Assembly: GCF_030209355.1 (NCBI RefSeq)
Contig: NZ_JARVSF010000008.1
Coordinates: 62,001 to 126,000, forward strand
DNA length: 64,000 nt
Source: Pseudarthrobacter sp. fls2-241-R2A-127
GTDB lineage: Bacteria; Actinomycetota; Actinomycetes; Actinomycetales; Micrococcaceae
Direction: 5' to 3'
How positions within the stretch are numbered: position 1 is the first letter of the stretch; every line of letters starts with the position of its first letter. The translations under genes and the position numbers were made by a program. A model generated the notes under the pieces. That model searched no databases. It was not told where the DNA came from and was given only the letters and a program-made list of their open reading frames with translations. Of the stretch, positions 17,852 through 27,932 are shown piece by piece.

Positions 17852-18496
17852 TTGATCAGTTTCCTCCGCGGAACCGTAGCGCACGTTGGCCTGTCCACGG
17901 CCGTCATCGACCTCAACGGCGCCGGGATGAGCGTGAACGCCACCCCGCAGACCCTCAGTCGGCTGCACGTGGGCGAGCAGGGGCAACTGTTCACATCCCT
18001 GATCGTGCGGGAGGACTCGCTCACGCTCTTCGGCTTCGCCTCCGACGACGAACGTGAGGTCTTCGACGTCCTGCTCAGTGTCAGCGGCGTAGGTCCCAGG
18101 CTTGCCCTTGCGGTGCTGGCGGTCCACGAGCCCGAGGCGATCCGGGTTGCAGCGCACACGGGGGACAGCAAGACGTTCACCAAAGTGCCCGGTATCGGTC
18201 CCAAGGTAGCGGGCCGCATCGTGCTGGAGCTGGCCGGAAAACTTGTTCCGCACGGGACCGCCCCCGCCGCCGGTGCTGCCACTCCCGCCGAGGCCGCCTG
18301 GAAGCCGCAAGTGATCGCCGCGATGACCAGCCTTGGCTGGTCCGAAAAAGACGCTTCAGGCAGCATCGACAAAGCCTTGGCCGACGAGCCTGAAGTTTCC
18401 TTCCGCGGCAACGTTCCGGAAATCCTGCGCACCACGCTCCGCTGGCTGGGCCAGGATGGCGCCCGGGCCGGCAACCGCGTAGGCAGCCGTGGCTGA
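17852..18496 (+). CDS. ruvA: Holliday junction branch migration protein RuvA
   Basis: A tetrameric junction-binding subunit that loads RuvB helicase. The 214-residue protein has the N-terminal OB fold ([22 protein letters not shown]), two helix-hairpin-helix motifs ([16 protein letters not shown] and [19 protein letters not shown]), a variable Ala/Pro linker, and the C-terminal RuvB-binding helix domain ([19 protein letters not shown]). The start must be TTG at 17852: it gives the canonical N-terminus and has GGGAG 8 nt upstream, while the ATG at 17819 has neither. It overlaps ruvB by 8 nt. Confidence 0.95.
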   Translation: MISFLRGTVAHVGLSTAVIDLNGAGMSVNATPQTLSRLHVGEQGQLFTSLIVREDSLTLFGFASDDEREVFDVLLSVSGVGPRLALAVLAVHEPEAIRVAAHTGDSKTFTKVPGIGPKVAGRIVLELAGKLVPHGTAPAAGAATPAEAAWKPQVIAAMTSLGWSEKDASGSIDKALADEPEVSFRGNVPEILRTTLRWLGQDGARAGNRVGSRG

Positions 18497-19574
18497 ACCG
18501 TCACTGGTTGCAGCGGGGGAGGAGCCGGAAGAGCGGGCCATCGAGGCGGCGCTGCGGCCCAAGAACCTCGACGACTTCGTTGGCCAGCACCGTGTCCGCA
18601 AGCAGCTGTCCTTGGTGCTGCAAGCCTCCCGGATGCGCGGGCGGACCGCGGACCACGTGCTGTTTTCCGGGCCGCCCGGGCTCGGCAAGACCACGCTGGC
18701 GATGATCGTGGCCGCGGAGATGAACGCTCCGTTGCGCCTCAGCAGCGGACCTGCCATCCAGCACGCCGGTGACCTCGCCGCCATCCTGTCCTCCCTCTCG
18801 GAGGGCGAAGTGTTGTTCCTGGACGAAATCCACCGCATGTCCCGGCCGGCCGAGGAAATGCTCTACATGGCCATGGAAGACTTCCGGGTGGACATCGTGG
18901 TGGGCAAGGGCGCGGGCGCCACCGCCATTCCGCTGGAGCTGCCGCCGTTTACCCTGGTAGGCGCCACCACCCGGGCCGGCCTCCTCCCAGGGCCGCTCCG
19001 GGACCGGTTCGGCTTTACGGGCCACCTCGAGTTCTACTCCGTCCCGGAGCTTGAGCTGGTCCTGCGGCGCTCCGCGGGCCTGCTGGACCTGAAGGTGAAC
19101 TCCGCCGGCTTCGCCGAAATCGCCGGCCGTTCCCGCGGCACCCCCCGCATTGCCAACCGGCTCCTCCGCCGTGTCCGGGACTGGGCGCTGGTGCACGGCA
19201 TCGAGCAGATCGACTCACGGGCGGCATCGGCAGCTTTGGACATGTATGAAGTGGACAAGAAAGGCCTGGACCGGCTGGACCGGGCCGTCCTCGAGGCTCT
19301 GATCACCAAGTTCGGCGGAGGTCCCGTAGGCCTCTCTACGCTCGCCATCGCCGTCGGCGAAGAAACCGAAACCGTCGAGACCGTGGCGGAACCCTTCCTG
19401 GTCCGCGAGGGGCTGCTGGGTCGCACCCCGCGCGGCCGGATCGCCATGGCACCCGCGTGGACGCACCTGGGTTACGCCATCCCCTCGGGAGTCTTCGCGC
19501 AGGAACAGCTGGACATTTTCGATTCCGGCGAAGAAGCCGCAGGCGCCGGCGAGTGGGCCCCGGAGGGCCAATAG
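18489..19574 (+). CDS. ruvB: Holliday junction DNA helicase RuvB
   Basis: The AAA+ motor of the RuvAB branch-migration complex. The 361-residue protein has Walker A G61-PPGLGK67-TT, Walker [10 protein letters not shown], sensor I in LVGATTRAG, the arginine-finger region GPLRDRFGF, and a C-terminal winged helix ([20 protein letters not shown]). The GTG start overlaps the end of ruvA, indicating coupling. Length and motifs are complete. It is followed after about 190 bp by yajC, as is common in actinobacteria. Confidence 0.97.
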   Translation: MAEPSLVAAGEEPEERAIEAALRPKNLDDFVGQHRVRKQLSLVLQASRMRGRTADHVLFSGPPGLGKTTLAMIVAAEMNAPLRLSSGPAIQHAGDLAAILSSLSEGEVLFLDEIHRMSRPAEEMLYMAMEDFRVDIVVGKGAGATAIPLELPPFTLVGATTRAGLLPGPLRDRFGFTGHLEFYSVPELELVLRRSAGLLDLKVNSAGFAEIAGRSRGTPRIANRLLRRVRDWALVHGIEQIDSRAASAALDMYEVDKKGLDRLDRAVLEALITKFGGGPVGLSTLAIAVGEETETVETVAEPFLVREGLLGRTPRGRIAMAPAWTHLGYAIPSGVFAQEQLDIFDSGEEAAGAGEWAPEGQ

Positions 19575-19762
19575 CAGGATCCCTTCAGCTTTTCCCTTTA
19601 GACTGGTATGACGCCCGGCACGTTCGGCGCTTTGTTTCGCCGGTGGCCCTGATGCCTCCGTCGCTTGGGGAAGGAACCGTCAGGCTTTGCCTGCGTCTAC
19701 ATCCCGCCCCGGCTGAAGCGAGGCCCGCGTCGCTGGAAAACCGGCACCACCCACGCAAAAGA

Positions 19763-20179
19763 ATGGAATTCCCCTTGGATCCAATGTCAATTCTCCTGTT
19801 CGTCATGCTCGGCGTCTTCATCTTCATGATGTTCCGCCGCAACAAGAAGACGCAGCAGCAGCAGGCAGAGCTCCAGTCGAAGTTCGCCCCGGGCGTGGAG
19901 GTCATGACCAGCTTTGGCCTTTACGGCCGGATCGTGGATATCGACGAAGCGGAGAACAAGGTCACCCTTGAACTGTCCCCCGGAAACCTTGCCACCGTGC
20001 ACCGCCAGGCGGTGACCAAAGTGGTCGAGCCTGCAGCTGAACCGGCCGTTGAATCACCTGCCGTGCCGGACGATGCTTCGTCGCTGACCACGCCCGAAAC
20101 CGGAAGCCGGGTGACTGGTACCGAGACTCCCGAGGAAACCCTGAAGCGCCTCAACGATGAGGGCAAGAAGGACAGCTAG
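19763..20179 (+). CDS. yajC: Preprotein translocase accessory subunit YajC
   Basis: A small component of the SecDF-YajC complex. The 138-residue protein has one N-terminal membrane helix (ILLFVMLGVFIFMMF), a basic stop (RRNKK), then the YajC domain (VMTSFGLYGRIVDIDEAENKVTLEL), and a long acidic Pro/Glu/Thr tail that is probably disordered. The start is uncertain: ATG 19763, TTG 19775 (GGAA 6 nt upstream, giving an LDPMSILL start typical of relatives) or ATG 19784. It is first of yajC-secD-secF. A TAGACT hexamer at 19599-19604 could be its -10, giving a leader of about 150 nt. Confidence 0.9.
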   Translation: MEFPLDPMSILLFVMLGVFIFMMFRRNKKTQQQQAELQSKFAPGVEVMTSFGLYGRIVDIDEAENKVTLELSPGNLATVHRQAVTKVVEPAAEPAVESPAVPDDASSLTTPETGSRVTGTETPEETLKRLNDEGKKDS

Positions 20180-20279
20180 GCCCGCTGGCTCCTTTCCTCC
20201 CTCTACCGCTGCGGATGACCGCCGGCGCAGGCTGCAGCCCGCACCGGCGGTTCTTCCGCGAATAAGAGAAAGATCGACA

Positions 20280-22037
20280 ATGGCACGAACTGGCCGCAAG
20301 AAACCAGGGCTCCGCGTCCTGGTCTGGCTTGGTGTAGTCCTGGCAGCGCTGACCGCCGTCCTGGCGGGCGGCACCATCGCCGGACAAGCCAGCTGGGCAC
20401 CCAAACTGGCCCTGGACCTCGAAGGCGGCACCCAGATGATCCTGGCGCCGAAGGTTGAGGGGGGTTCGGACATCAACGAACAGCAACTCAACCAGGCCGT
20501 GGCGATCATCCGCCAGCGCGTGGACGGCTCCGGTGTCTCCGAAGCGGAAATCAGCACCCAGTCCGGTCGCAACGTGGTGGTCAGCCTCCCCGGCACGCCG
20601 TCCGCTGAAACCCGGAACCTGATCCAGGCATCCGCCGACATGAACTTCCGGCCTGTCATCCTCAACGGTGACGGAGCAGCGGTGCCGCCGGAGTCGCAGA
20701 CTCCGGACGCCCAGCTGCCCAAGCCAACGGCTGCGCCGGCCAACAGCAGCGACACCAACTGGATCACCCCGGAGATTTACAAGCAGTTCGAAGCACTGGA
20801 CTGCAACAGTCCCCAGGCCGAGAACGCGCAGCGGTCCGATCCCACCAAGCCGCTGGTCACCTGCGAACCTGCCACCGCCAAAACTCCTGCCATCAAGTAC
20901 ATCCTGGGGCCGGTAGAGGTCAAGGGCACCAATATCGTCACCTCGTCCTTCCAGCTGCAGCAGGGCGCACAGGGCGCTGTCACCAATGACTGGGCCGTCA
21001 ACATCCAGTTCGACGCCGAGGGTACGGCCAAATTCAAGGACGTCACCGAGCGGCTGAACCAGTTCTACGTTGCCGCCGGCGGCGAGTCGGGCACCGATCC
21101 GAAGTCCCAGTTCGCCATTGTGCTGGACGATCGCGTCATTTCCGCCCCGCGGTCGTTGGCTGTCATCACCGACGGCCGCCCGCAGATCACCGGTGGCTTC
21201 ACCGAGCAGACCGCCAAGGCGTTGTCCGACCAGCTGCGATTCGGTGCCCTGCCCATCAGCTTCGAAATCCAGAGTGACCAGCAGATTTCGGCCACGCTCG
21301 GTGGCGAACAACTGCGCATGGGCCTGTTGGCCGGCCTGATCGGCCTCCTCCTTGTGGTGGTCTACTCGCTGTTCCAGTACCGGGCCCTCGGATTTGTCAC
21401 CATCGCATCCCTGGTGGTGGCCGGAGCGTTGACTTACCTGGCGATCGCGATCCTTGGCTGGACCGAGAACTACCGGTTGTCCCTCGCGGGCGTCGCGGGC
21501 ATCATCGTGGCCATCGGCCAGACGGCTGACTCGTTCATCGTCTACTTCGAACGCATCCGTGACGAACTGCGTGAGGGCCGCGGCCTGGTGTCCGCCGTCG
21601 AGAACGGCTGGAAGCGTGCCAAGCGCACCGTCCTTGCCTCCAAGGCGGTCAACCTCCTCGCTGCCCTCGTCCTGTACTTCGTGGCCGTTGGCAACGTCCG
21701 GGGGTTCGCTTTCACCCTGGGCCTGACGGCCATCGCCGACCTCATCGTGGTATTCATGTTCACGCACCCCACCTTGCAGCTCCTGGCGCAGACCAGGTTC
21801 TTTGGCGAGGGCCACAAGTTTTCCGGCCTGGACCCCGAACGGCTCGGAGCGGTGCCGCTGTACCGCGGTGCCGGCCGTATCCGGACCCCTGAGGACCGGC
21901 CCGTGGCGGTGCGCGGCAAGAATGCCGGTGCCGCGGCCGAGGCCGAGCGCCGCATGACCATCGCCGAACGGCGCCTGGCGGAGAAGCAGGAACAGCTCGC
22001 CGGCTCGTCGAAAACCTCCGCGAAGGAGAACAAGTAA
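20280..22037 (+). CDS. secD: Protein translocase subunit SecD
   Basis: An RND-type membrane protein that uses proton motive force to help pull preproteins out of SecYEG. The 585 residues run: N-terminal membrane helix, the conserved LDLEGGTQMIL motif, a large extracytoplasmic P1 domain with an inserted Pro/Ala-rich stretch near 130-170, and five C-terminal membrane helices from about residue 340 (GLIGLLLVVVYSLFQYR, VAIGQTADSFIVYFERIRDE). The cytoplasmic tail is Ala-, Glu- and Arg-rich. The start at ATG 20280 gives a MARTGRKKPG leader before helix 1. It overlaps secF by one base. Confidence 0.95.
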   Translation: MARTGRKKPGLRVLVWLGVVLAALTAVLAGGTIAGQASWAPKLALDLEGGTQMILAPKVEGGSDINEQQLNQAVAIIRQRVDGSGVSEAEISTQSGRNVVVSLPGTPSAETRNLIQASADMNFRPVILNGDGAAVPPESQTPDAQLPKPTAAPANSSDTNWITPEIYKQFEALDCNSPQAENAQRSDPTKPLVTCEPATAKTPAIKYILGPVEVKGTNIVTSSFQLQQGAQGAVTNDWAVNIQFDAEGTAKFKDVTERLNQFYVAAGGESGTDPKSQFAIVLDDRVISAPRSLAVITDGRPQITGGFTEQTAKALSDQLRFGALPISFEIQSDQQISATLGGEQLRMGLLAGLIGLLLVVVYSLFQYRALGFVTIASLVVAGALTYLAIAILGWTENYRLSLAGVAGIIVAIGQTADSFIVYFERIRDELREGRGLVSAVENGWKRAKRTVLASKAVNLLAALVLYFVAVGNVRGFAFTLGLTAIADLIVVFMFTHPTLQLLAQTRFFGEGHKFSGLDPERLGAVPLYRGAGRIRTPEDRPVAVRGKNAGAAAEAERRMTIAERRLAEKQEQLAGSSKTSAKENK

Positions 22038-23053
22038 TGTCAGGCTTCGCCAGCTTTGGTAATGAGCTTTACACCGGAAAGCGCTCCTACGACTTCGTCG
22101 GAGCCAAGAAGATCTGGTTCCTGATCGCTGCCGTGGCAGTGGCACTCTCCATCATCATCCCGGTGGCCAAGGGGGGCTTCAACCTCGGCATCGAATTCCG
22201 CGGCGGATCCGAATTCACGGTTTCCAATGTGAAGACCACCGACCCCACCGTGGGTGAGCACGCAGTGACCGATGTCGTGGCCGGAAGTGTTCCCCGGGTG
22301 GCAAACATCGCAGGCAACACCATGCGCATCCAGACCGACAAGCTTGCTGATGATGAAACCCTCAAGATCAAGCAAGGCTTGACCACGGCTTACGGTGTCA
22401 CCGACAACGAGGTGACATCCACGTTTGTCGGTCCCACCTGGGGTGCGGACGTGACTAAGCAGGCGCTGATCGGCCTGGTGGTATTCGTGCTCCTCGCGGC
22501 GCTGCTGATGGCCCTGTACTTCCGCACGTGGAAGATGTCGCTCTCGGCTCTCGCCGGCATGGCGGTGACGATGTTCATCACCGCAGGGGTCTACGCCCTC
22601 AGCGACTTCGAAGTCACGCCGTCGGCCATCATCGGCTTCCTCACGGTCCTCAGCTACTCGCTGTACGACACCGTGGTGGTCTTCGACAAGATCCGGGAAA
22701 ACACCTCCGGTATTGATGCCTCCACCCGCCGGACGTTCGGCGAGGAGGTCAATCTCGCCGTCAACCAAACCCTGGTGCGCTCCATCAACACCATGATGGT
22801 GGCCATCCTTCCGGTCGGGGCCATCCTCTTCATCGGTGCCGGGCTTCTGGGTGCGGGTACATTGCGCGACCTGTCGCTGGCCTTGTTCGTCGGAATCCTC
22901 ATTGGTACGGCAGCCACCATATTTGTGGCTGCCCCGTTGTATGCGTGGCTCCGCCAGGGCGAACCGGACCTGGTCAAGCAGGCGCGGCGCGTCGAACAAC
23001 GGCGTGCGGGCGCGGCAGAACGGGCAGTTCCCGCCTCGCCGGCCAAGGCCTGA
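22037..23053 (+). CDS. secF: Protein translocase subunit SecF
   Basis: Partner of SecD. The 338-residue protein has six predicted membrane helices, the IEFRGGSEF motif after helix 1, and the conserved cytoplasmic loop YSLYDTVVVFDKIREN between helices 4 and 5. The start overlaps the secD stop (TAATG). A near-perfect terminator follows at 23083-23123. In M. tuberculosis an adenine phosphoribosyltransferase gene (apt) lies between secF and rel; here only 127 bp separate them. Confidence 0.96.
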   Translation: MSGFASFGNELYTGKRSYDFVGAKKIWFLIAAVAVALSIIIPVAKGGFNLGIEFRGGSEFTVSNVKTTDPTVGEHAVTDVVAGSVPRVANIAGNTMRIQTDKLADDETLKIKQGLTTAYGVTDNEVTSTFVGPTWGADVTKQALIGLVVFVLLAALLMALYFRTWKMSLSALAGMAVTMFITAGVYALSDFEVTPSAIIGFLTVLSYSLYDTVVVFDKIRENTSGIDASTRRTFGEEVNLAVNQTLVRSINTMMVAILPVGAILFIGAGLLGAGTLRDLSLALFVGILIGTAATIFVAAPLYAWLRQGEPDLVKQARRVEQRRAGAAERAVPASPAKA

Positions 23054-23082
23054 TCCGCCCCCGACGGCACCCGCTGCTCCCA

Positions 23083-23123
23083 CCAGGACCGGGCAACGCA
23101 GACTCTGCGTTGCCCGGTCCTGG
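23083..23123 (+). terminator. Terminator of the yajC-secDF operon
   Basis: Perfect 18-bp arms (CCAGGACCGGGCAACGCA and its complement) with a 5-nt loop, 29 nt after the secF stop. No T-run follows, as is common in actinobacterial terminators. Confidence 0.85.
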
Positions 23124-23163
23124 CGTATGCGGGGCCGGTTATAAAAGTCGCTGCCTTGGGGAA

Positions 23164-23169
23164 TAGACT
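23164..23169 (+). promoter_or_regulatory. Candidate -10 element for rel
   Basis: TAGACT (TANNNT) lies 11 nt before ATG 23181. A start site 6-8 nt downstream would leave only about 4-5 nt of leader, or a normal leader if translation begins at the TTG at 23202, which has AGGGG upstream. Confidence 0.35.
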
Positions 23170-23180
23170 GGGGTAATTAA

Positions 23181-25592
23181 ATGGTGGTGAGGGGTGCTTC
23201 ATTGGAAGAACGAGCGGCGTCGGCGCCTACGGCTGAGGATGCTAATGATCCTGCCGGTGTACAGGCCGGTATGGCATCTTCGGCGCGCCCCGGATCGTTG
23301 GTTCCCGTTGACAACTCAGGCTCCCGTGCCACGTTTCCCGGGCGCCGGGAGCGCACCCGGTCCCGGCTTGCCCGCCTGACAGGGCGGGGGACGGCCACTT
23401 ACTCGCCCATCCTCGAACCGCTGCTGCGGACGGTCAGGGCCAACAATCCCAAAGAGGACTTTGACCTCATCCAGCGTGCCTTCGACGTCGCCGAGCGAAG
23501 CCACCGCGGGCAAAAGCGAAAGAGCGGCGACCCGTACATCACCCACCCCGTCGCAGTCGCCACCATCCTGGCGGAACTGGGACTCAGCGGAACCACCCTT
23601 GCAGCTGCCCTGCTGCACGACACCGTGGAGGACACCCCCTATACCCTTGCGGACCTGAAGCGCGACTTTGGTCCGGAAGTGGCCATGCTGGTCGACGGCG
23701 TAACCAAACTGGACAAGGTGAGCTTCGGCGAGGCCGCCCAGTCCGAGACGGTCCGCAAGATGGTCGTAGCCATGGCCAAGGACATCCGGGTCCTGATGAT
23801 CAAGCTGGCGGACCGGCTGCACAATGCCCGCACCTGGCGGTTCGTGTCCGCGGAGTCATCAGCGCGCAAGGCCCGGGAGACACTGGAGATTTTTGCTCCG
23901 CTGGCCCACCGCCTGGGTATGAACACCATCAAATGGGAGCTTGAGGACCTGTCCTTCGCGGCGCTTTATCCCAAGGTGTACGAAGAGATTGTCCGTATGG
24001 TGGGGGACCGGACCCCGGAGCGGGAAAAGAGCCTGGGCGTGATCCGGGACCAGATCACCGAGGACCTGCGTGCCGCCCGTATCAAGGCCACCATCACCGG
24101 CCGGCCGAAGCACTATTACTCGATTTACCAAAAGATGATTGTCCGCGATAAGGACTTTGACGACATCAATGACCTCATGGGTGTCCGTGTCCTGGTGGAC
24201 TCCGTCCGGGACTGTTATGCCGCCCTGGGCACCATGCATTCGCGCTGGAACCCGTTGCCCGGCAGGTTCAAGGACTACATCGCGATGCCCAAATTCAACA
24301 TGTACCAGTCCCTGCACACGACCGTGATCGGGCCTGGCGGCAAGCCGGTGGAGATCCAGATCCGGACCCATGAGATGCATCGCCGGGCCGAGTACGGCGT
24401 CGCCGCGCACTGGAAGTACAAGGACCAGCCCAACCGCACCGCCGTGGGGCCGGGCAGCCCGCGCGACGGCGACATGGGCTGGCTGCGCTCCCTGGTGGAC
24501 TGGCAGCAGGAGACGTCCGATCCCGGAGAGTTCCTGGATTCGCTCCGCTTTGAGATCAACGCCCGCGAAGTGTTCGTCTTCACCCCCAAGGGTGAGGTCA
24601 TGGCGTTGCCGGCAGGATCGACTCCCGTTGACTTCGCCTACGCCGTGCACACCGAGGTGGGTCACCGAACCATTGGCGCCAGGGTCAACGGGAAGCTGGT
24701 TCCACTCAACAGCGAACTGAACCACGGCGACTGGGTGGAGATTTTCACGTCGAAGGCTGAGGGCGCCGGACCCAGCCAGGACTGGCAGCACTTCGTCAAG
24801 AGCGCGCGGGCCCGCAACAAGATCCGCCAGTGGTTCAGCAAGGAACGCCGCGAAGAGGCGATCGACCGCGGCAAGGAACTCCTGACCCGCGCCATGCGGA
24901 AGCAGAACCTTCCGTTGCAGCGCCTGATGACGCACGAAGCCTTGGCTGCCGTGGCCGAGGAATTCAAGTACACCGATATCTCGGGCCTCTACGCAGGCGT
25001 GGGCGACGGCCATACCTCGGCCCAGTCCGTCATGGAGAAGCTCATCGAGAGCCTGGGCGGCAACGAAGGCGGCGATGATGACGTCGAAGAGATCAGCATC
25101 CCCACCCAGGTTACGAAAGCCCGCTTCTCCGATTCCGGCGTTGTGGTCCGTGGCGTCGGCGACGTTTGGGTCAAGCTGGCCCGGTGCTGCACCCCGGTGC
25201 CGCCGGATCCCATCCTTGGCTTCGTGACCAGGGGCTCGGGCGTTTCCGTGCACCGCACCGACTGCACCAACATCTCGGACCTCAAGGACCAGCCGGACCG
25301 GATCGTGGACGTTGACTGGGCGCCTACCCAGTCAAGCGTGTTCCTGGTGGAGATCCAGGTAGAAGCCCTTGACCGCAAATCCCTGCTCTCGGACGTCACG
25401 CGAGTCCTGTCGGAGAACCACGTCAACATCCTGGCGGCAAGCGTCCATACGTCCACCGACCGCGTGGCCATCTCAAAGTTCGCCTTCGAGATGGGCGACC
25501 CCAAGTACCTCAGCCACGTGCTGAGCGCCGTCCGAAGGATCGACGGGGTGTTCGATGTCTACCGCACCACCGGGAACAAGCGCCGGAGCTAA
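23181..25592 (+). CDS. rel: Bifunctional (p)ppGpp synthetase/hydrolase (Rel/Rsh)
   Basis: Makes and degrades the stringent-response alarmone. In the 803-residue protein the HD hydrolase domain shows H146-D147 and E150-D151 in [10 protein letters not shown]. The synthetase domain carries R362-F-K-D365, the RxKD form typical of bifunctional Mn-dependent enzymes, followed by [15 protein letters not shown]. Then come the TGS domain ([29 protein letters not shown]), a helical region, a Cys-Cys zinc-finger-like region ([12 protein letters not shown]) and a C-terminal ACT domain. The start is either ATG 23181 or TTG 23202. The last 120 nt overlap a convergent gene. Confidence 0.95.
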   Translation: MVVRGASLEERAASAPTAEDANDPAGVQAGMASSARPGSLVPVDNSGSRATFPGRRERTRSRLARLTGRGTATYSPILEPLLRTVRANNPKEDFDLIQRAFDVAERSHRGQKRKSGDPYITHPVAVATILAELGLSGTTLAAALLHDTVEDTPYTLADLKRDFGPEVAMLVDGVTKLDKVSFGEAAQSETVRKMVVAMAKDIRVLMIKLADRLHNARTWRFVSAESSARKARETLEIFAPLAHRLGMNTIKWELEDLSFAALYPKVYEEIVRMVGDRTPEREKSLGVIRDQITEDLRAARIKATITGRPKHYYSIYQKMIVRDKDFDDINDLMGVRVLVDSVRDCYAALGTMHSRWNPLPGRFKDYIAMPKFNMYQSLHTTVIGPGGKPVEIQIRTHEMHRRAEYGVAAHWKYKDQPNRTAVGPGSPRDGDMGWLRSLVDWQQETSDPGEFLDSLRFEINAREVFVFTPKGEVMALPAGSTPVDFAYAVHTEVGHRTIGARVNGKLVPLNSELNHGDWVEIFTSKAEGAGPSQDWQHFVKSARARNKIRQWFSKERREEAIDRGKELLTRAMRKQNLPLQRLMTHEALAAVAEEFKYTDISGLYAGVGDGHTSAQSVMEKLIESLGGNEGGDDDVEEISIPTQVTKARFSDSGVVVRGVGDVWVKLARCCTPVPPDPILGFVTRGSGVSVHRTDCTNISDLKDQPDRIVDVDWAPTQSSVFLVEIQVEALDRKSLLSDVTRVLSENHVNILAASVHTSTDRVAISKFAFEMGDPKYLSHVLSAVRRIDGVFDVYRTTGNKRRS

Positions 25593-26246
25593 CAGCGCCA
25601 GCTTTTCCAGTGCCCCGCGCTTGTGGGGCACCCGGGGAGTCGCTTCGATGGCGCGCACCAGCAGCCGCAGCGCCACGTCCTGCTGTGGGCGGGCCAGCAG
25701 TGCGGTGAGGGCGGGCACGGCGCGTTCGGCTTCCACGTGCAGCGCAATATCCAAAGCCGTCCGCAGCGGACTGGAGACCATCAGTCCGCCGAGGCTGATG
25801 ACATCGAGCGGACCGAGTTTTACTTCGTGAAGGGTGCAGCCGCGCGTGTTCCGCAGGCTTGAGACCCTCCGTTTCGTGTCCACCAACAATGCCAGCCGGT
25901 CAGGTTCCGCAGCGCAACCGTAGATCCAGGCTGCGGTCATTCGCCCCGCGACCACGCGTTGCCGTACCGCCGTGGGAACCACGGCGGCCGCTGCGCGGGC
26001 CCTCAGCTTCGGCGACGCGGGCACCCCTGGCAGGGTGTAGCCGTGCTGGTGGAACCGGGCCAACAACCCGTCGGCGGCGAGGGACTGCAGTTCCGGCCCG
26101 GCAAAGGGAACCCCGGGGGCATACAGTTCCGGAAAACGGGGAGCGAAGGCGGCATCTGTGGCCGGGACCTGGCCGCCTGCCGGGGGAGGGCCCGCGATAG
26201 CGGGGCTGCGTTGCCCGGAAACGGAAGGGACTGGTGCTGTGGCCAT
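25473..26246 (-). CDS. AbiEi antitoxin-like protein without a visible toxin
   Basis: A 257-residue protein. Its middle matches the pattern of type IV AbiEi-like antitoxin C-terminal domains: [11 protein letters not shown], then a strand [32 protein letters not shown], then [19 protein letters not shown]. The N-terminal 60 residues are Pro/Ala-rich without a clear winged helix. No AbiEii nucleotidyltransferase lies beside it, so it is an orphan, possibly a regulator. The start at 26246 has GGATGGGGAC upstream. The last 40 residues are encoded opposite the end of rel, an unusually long convergent overlap. Family assignment is tentative. Confidence 0.6.
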   Translation of the reverse strand: MATAPVPSVSGQRSPAIAGPPPAGGQVPATDAAFAPRFPELYAPGVPFAGPELQSLAADGLLARFHQHGYTLPGVPASPKLRARAAAAVVPTAVRQRVVAGRMTAAWIYGCAAEPDRLALLVDTKRRVSSLRNTRGCTLHEVKLGPLDVISLGGLMVSSPLRTALDIALHVEAERAVPALTALLARPQQDVALRLLVRAIEATPRVPHKRGALEKLALLAPALVPGGAVDIEHPVDPSDGAQHVAEVLGVAHLEGEL

Positions 26247-26279
26247 GTCCCCATCCTGCCCGGATGGCCGTTAAACGGG

Positions 26280-26321
26280 ACAGGCCCGGTCCGGTTATGT
26301 GGATAACCGGACCGGGCCTGT
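26280..26321 (-). terminator. Terminator of the DUF349 gene
   Basis: Perfect 19-bp arms (ACAGGCCCGGTCCGGTTAT and its complement) around a 4-nt GTGG loop. It is 20 nt downstream of the DUF349 stop and upstream of the AbiEi-like start on the same strand, so it insulates the two. Confidence 0.85.
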
Positions 26322-26341
26322 GCGTCAGTCAGGACTGCGCG

Positions 26342-27865
26342 TCAGGACAGCTCGCTGGCCGACCGCTGGATCTGGTCCAGCCAGGCCTGGCGGGCTTCGA
26401 GGGCCTCCTGGGCGGCCTTGATCTTGCGCTGGTCGCCGCTCTTCTCAGCCTTGGCTAGGTCTTCCTGGAGCCCTGCAATCGCGGACTCCAGCTGCGACAG
26501 GGCGCTGTTGGTGCGGGCCTTGCGCTCCGGGTTGGACCGCTGCCACTGCTCTTCCTCGGCGTGGCGGACGGCGTCCTCCACCTTCCGCAGGCCGGCTTCG
26601 ATCCGGCCCATGTCTGCCCGGGGCACCTTGCCTGCTTCTTCCCACCGGTCACGGACGGACTGCAGTGCCTTCTTTGCGGCCGCGAGGTCGTTCACCGGGA
26701 GAATCGCGTTGGCTTCGGCCAGCAGCTCTTCCTTGACGGCCAGGTTGGCCGTGTATTCCTGGTCGATCTCGTCGTTGGCGGCCTGACGGTTGGTGAAGAA
26801 GACATCCTGGGCAGCACGGAACCTGGCCCAGAGCGCGTCGTCGTCCTTCCGGCTGGCCCGCGGCGATGCTTTCCACTGGTCCATCAGCCGGCGGTACTCG
26901 CCGGCGGCGAAGCCCCAGTCCGTTGACGTGGACAGGGCCTCTGCCTCCGCAATCAGCTTCTCCTTGGCGGCCTTTGCCGACGAGTTGTTGCTGTCCAGCT
27001 GGGAGAAATAGGCCCGGCGGTGGCGGTCAAAGACGGTCCGGGCAGCCCTGAACCGCTTCCACAGCGCATCCTCATTGCTCCGGCCCAGCCGGACACCGCT
27101 CTTCTGTGCGGCCTTCCAGTTCTCGAACAACTCGTTCATCCGGGCGCTGGACGTCTTCCACTGCGTCTGCGCGGGATCCTGGCCGGAAATCTGCTCGGCT
27201 TCCGCCACAATGGCTTCCCGGGCAGCGAGCTCGGCGGCGCGGACGGCGTCGTGCTCGGCTTTCTCGGTCTTCTCGAGTTCCGTGATCTGGCCGGCAAGCT
27301 TTTCCAACCTCGCTTCGGCGGCGCGGAGGTCACCCACCATGTTCCGTTCGGCGAGTTGCTCGTGCAGGTGCGTCACCGTCTTCTGCATGTCCGTGCTGGG
27401 GGCCTTGGAGCTGACCCGCTGTTCCAGGAGCACGATCTGCGCCACGACGTCGTCATACTTCCGCGCGAAGTAGATCAAGGCTTCCTCGGCGCTGACGCCG
27501 GGGTACTGCCCGACCGGGTGTTCACCGTCGTCGATGGTCAGGTAAACGTGGCCGTCACCCTCCACCCTGCCCCACTTGGAGGCCTCGGCAACAGACGTGC
27601 TGGGCGCGGCAGGAACGGGTGCAGCGACAGGAGCGGCGGCAGCGGGCTTCGGACGCGACGCAAAGGCGGCTGGAGACGGTGCGGACGGCCGGGGGCCCGG
27701 TGCCGGTGCAGGCTCCGCGTCAGGTGCGTCCGCAGGAGCGGCCTCCTCCGGGGCTGCGGCTGCCTGGGCGGTGCCTGCCTCGGTGCCGGCGTCTTCGGTG
27801 GTGTCCGAGGCCGCCGCCAGGGTCATGTCTGTTGCTGTTTCGTCGGATTTCTGACTGTCTGTCAC
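26342..27865 (-). CDS. DUF349 domain-containing protein
   Basis: A 507-residue, highly charged, helical protein. The first 110 residues are acidic then Pro/Ala-rich and probably disordered. A short folded segment (WGRVEGDGHVYLTIDDGEHPVGQYPG) follows, then repeated DUF349 units recognisable by recurring W-x-x-SPRA and LWxRFRAAxxxFFxxR-like signatures (for example DDALWARFRAAQDVFFTNRQ and EDALWKRFRAARTVFDRHRR). Three or four units are visible. Long coiled coil is likely. The molecular role of DUF349 proteins is not settled. The GTG start at 27865 has GAAAG upstream at a long spacing. It lies downstream of the cyclophilin gene on the same strand, 67 bp away. Confidence 0.85.
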   Translation of the reverse strand: MTDSQKSDETATDMTLAAASDTTEDAGTEAGTAQAAAAPEEAAPADAPDAEPAPAPGPRPSAPSPAAFASRPKPAAAAPVAAPVPAAPSTSVAEASKWGRVEGDGHVYLTIDDGEHPVGQYPGVSAEEALIYFARKYDDVVAQIVLLEQRVSSKAPSTDMQKTVTHLHEQLAERNMVGDLRAAEARLEKLAGQITELEKTEKAEHDAVRAAELAAREAIVAEAEQISGQDPAQTQWKTSSARMNELFENWKAAQKSGVRLGRSNEDALWKRFRAARTVFDRHRRAYFSQLDSNNSSAKAAKEKLIAEAEALSTSTDWGFAAGEYRRLMDQWKASPRASRKDDDALWARFRAAQDVFFTNRQAANDEIDQEYTANLAVKEELLAEANAILPVNDLAAAKKALQSVRDRWEEAGKVPRADMGRIEAGLRKVEDAVRHAEEEQWQRSNPERKARTNSALSQLESAIAGLQEDLAKAEKSGDQRKIKAAQEALEARQAWLDQIQRSASELS

Positions 27866-27932
27866 CGCTAAAAGTCTTTCGCTTGGAGGGAAATACTCAC
27901 GTACTGCACCGGGGCCGCTGCGGCCCGGCGTC

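Noticed and set aside
19608..19652. 14-codon leader peptide before yajC
   Set aside because: A short ATG frame follows the TAGACT hexamer too closely to be transcribed whole, and has no ribosome-binding site.
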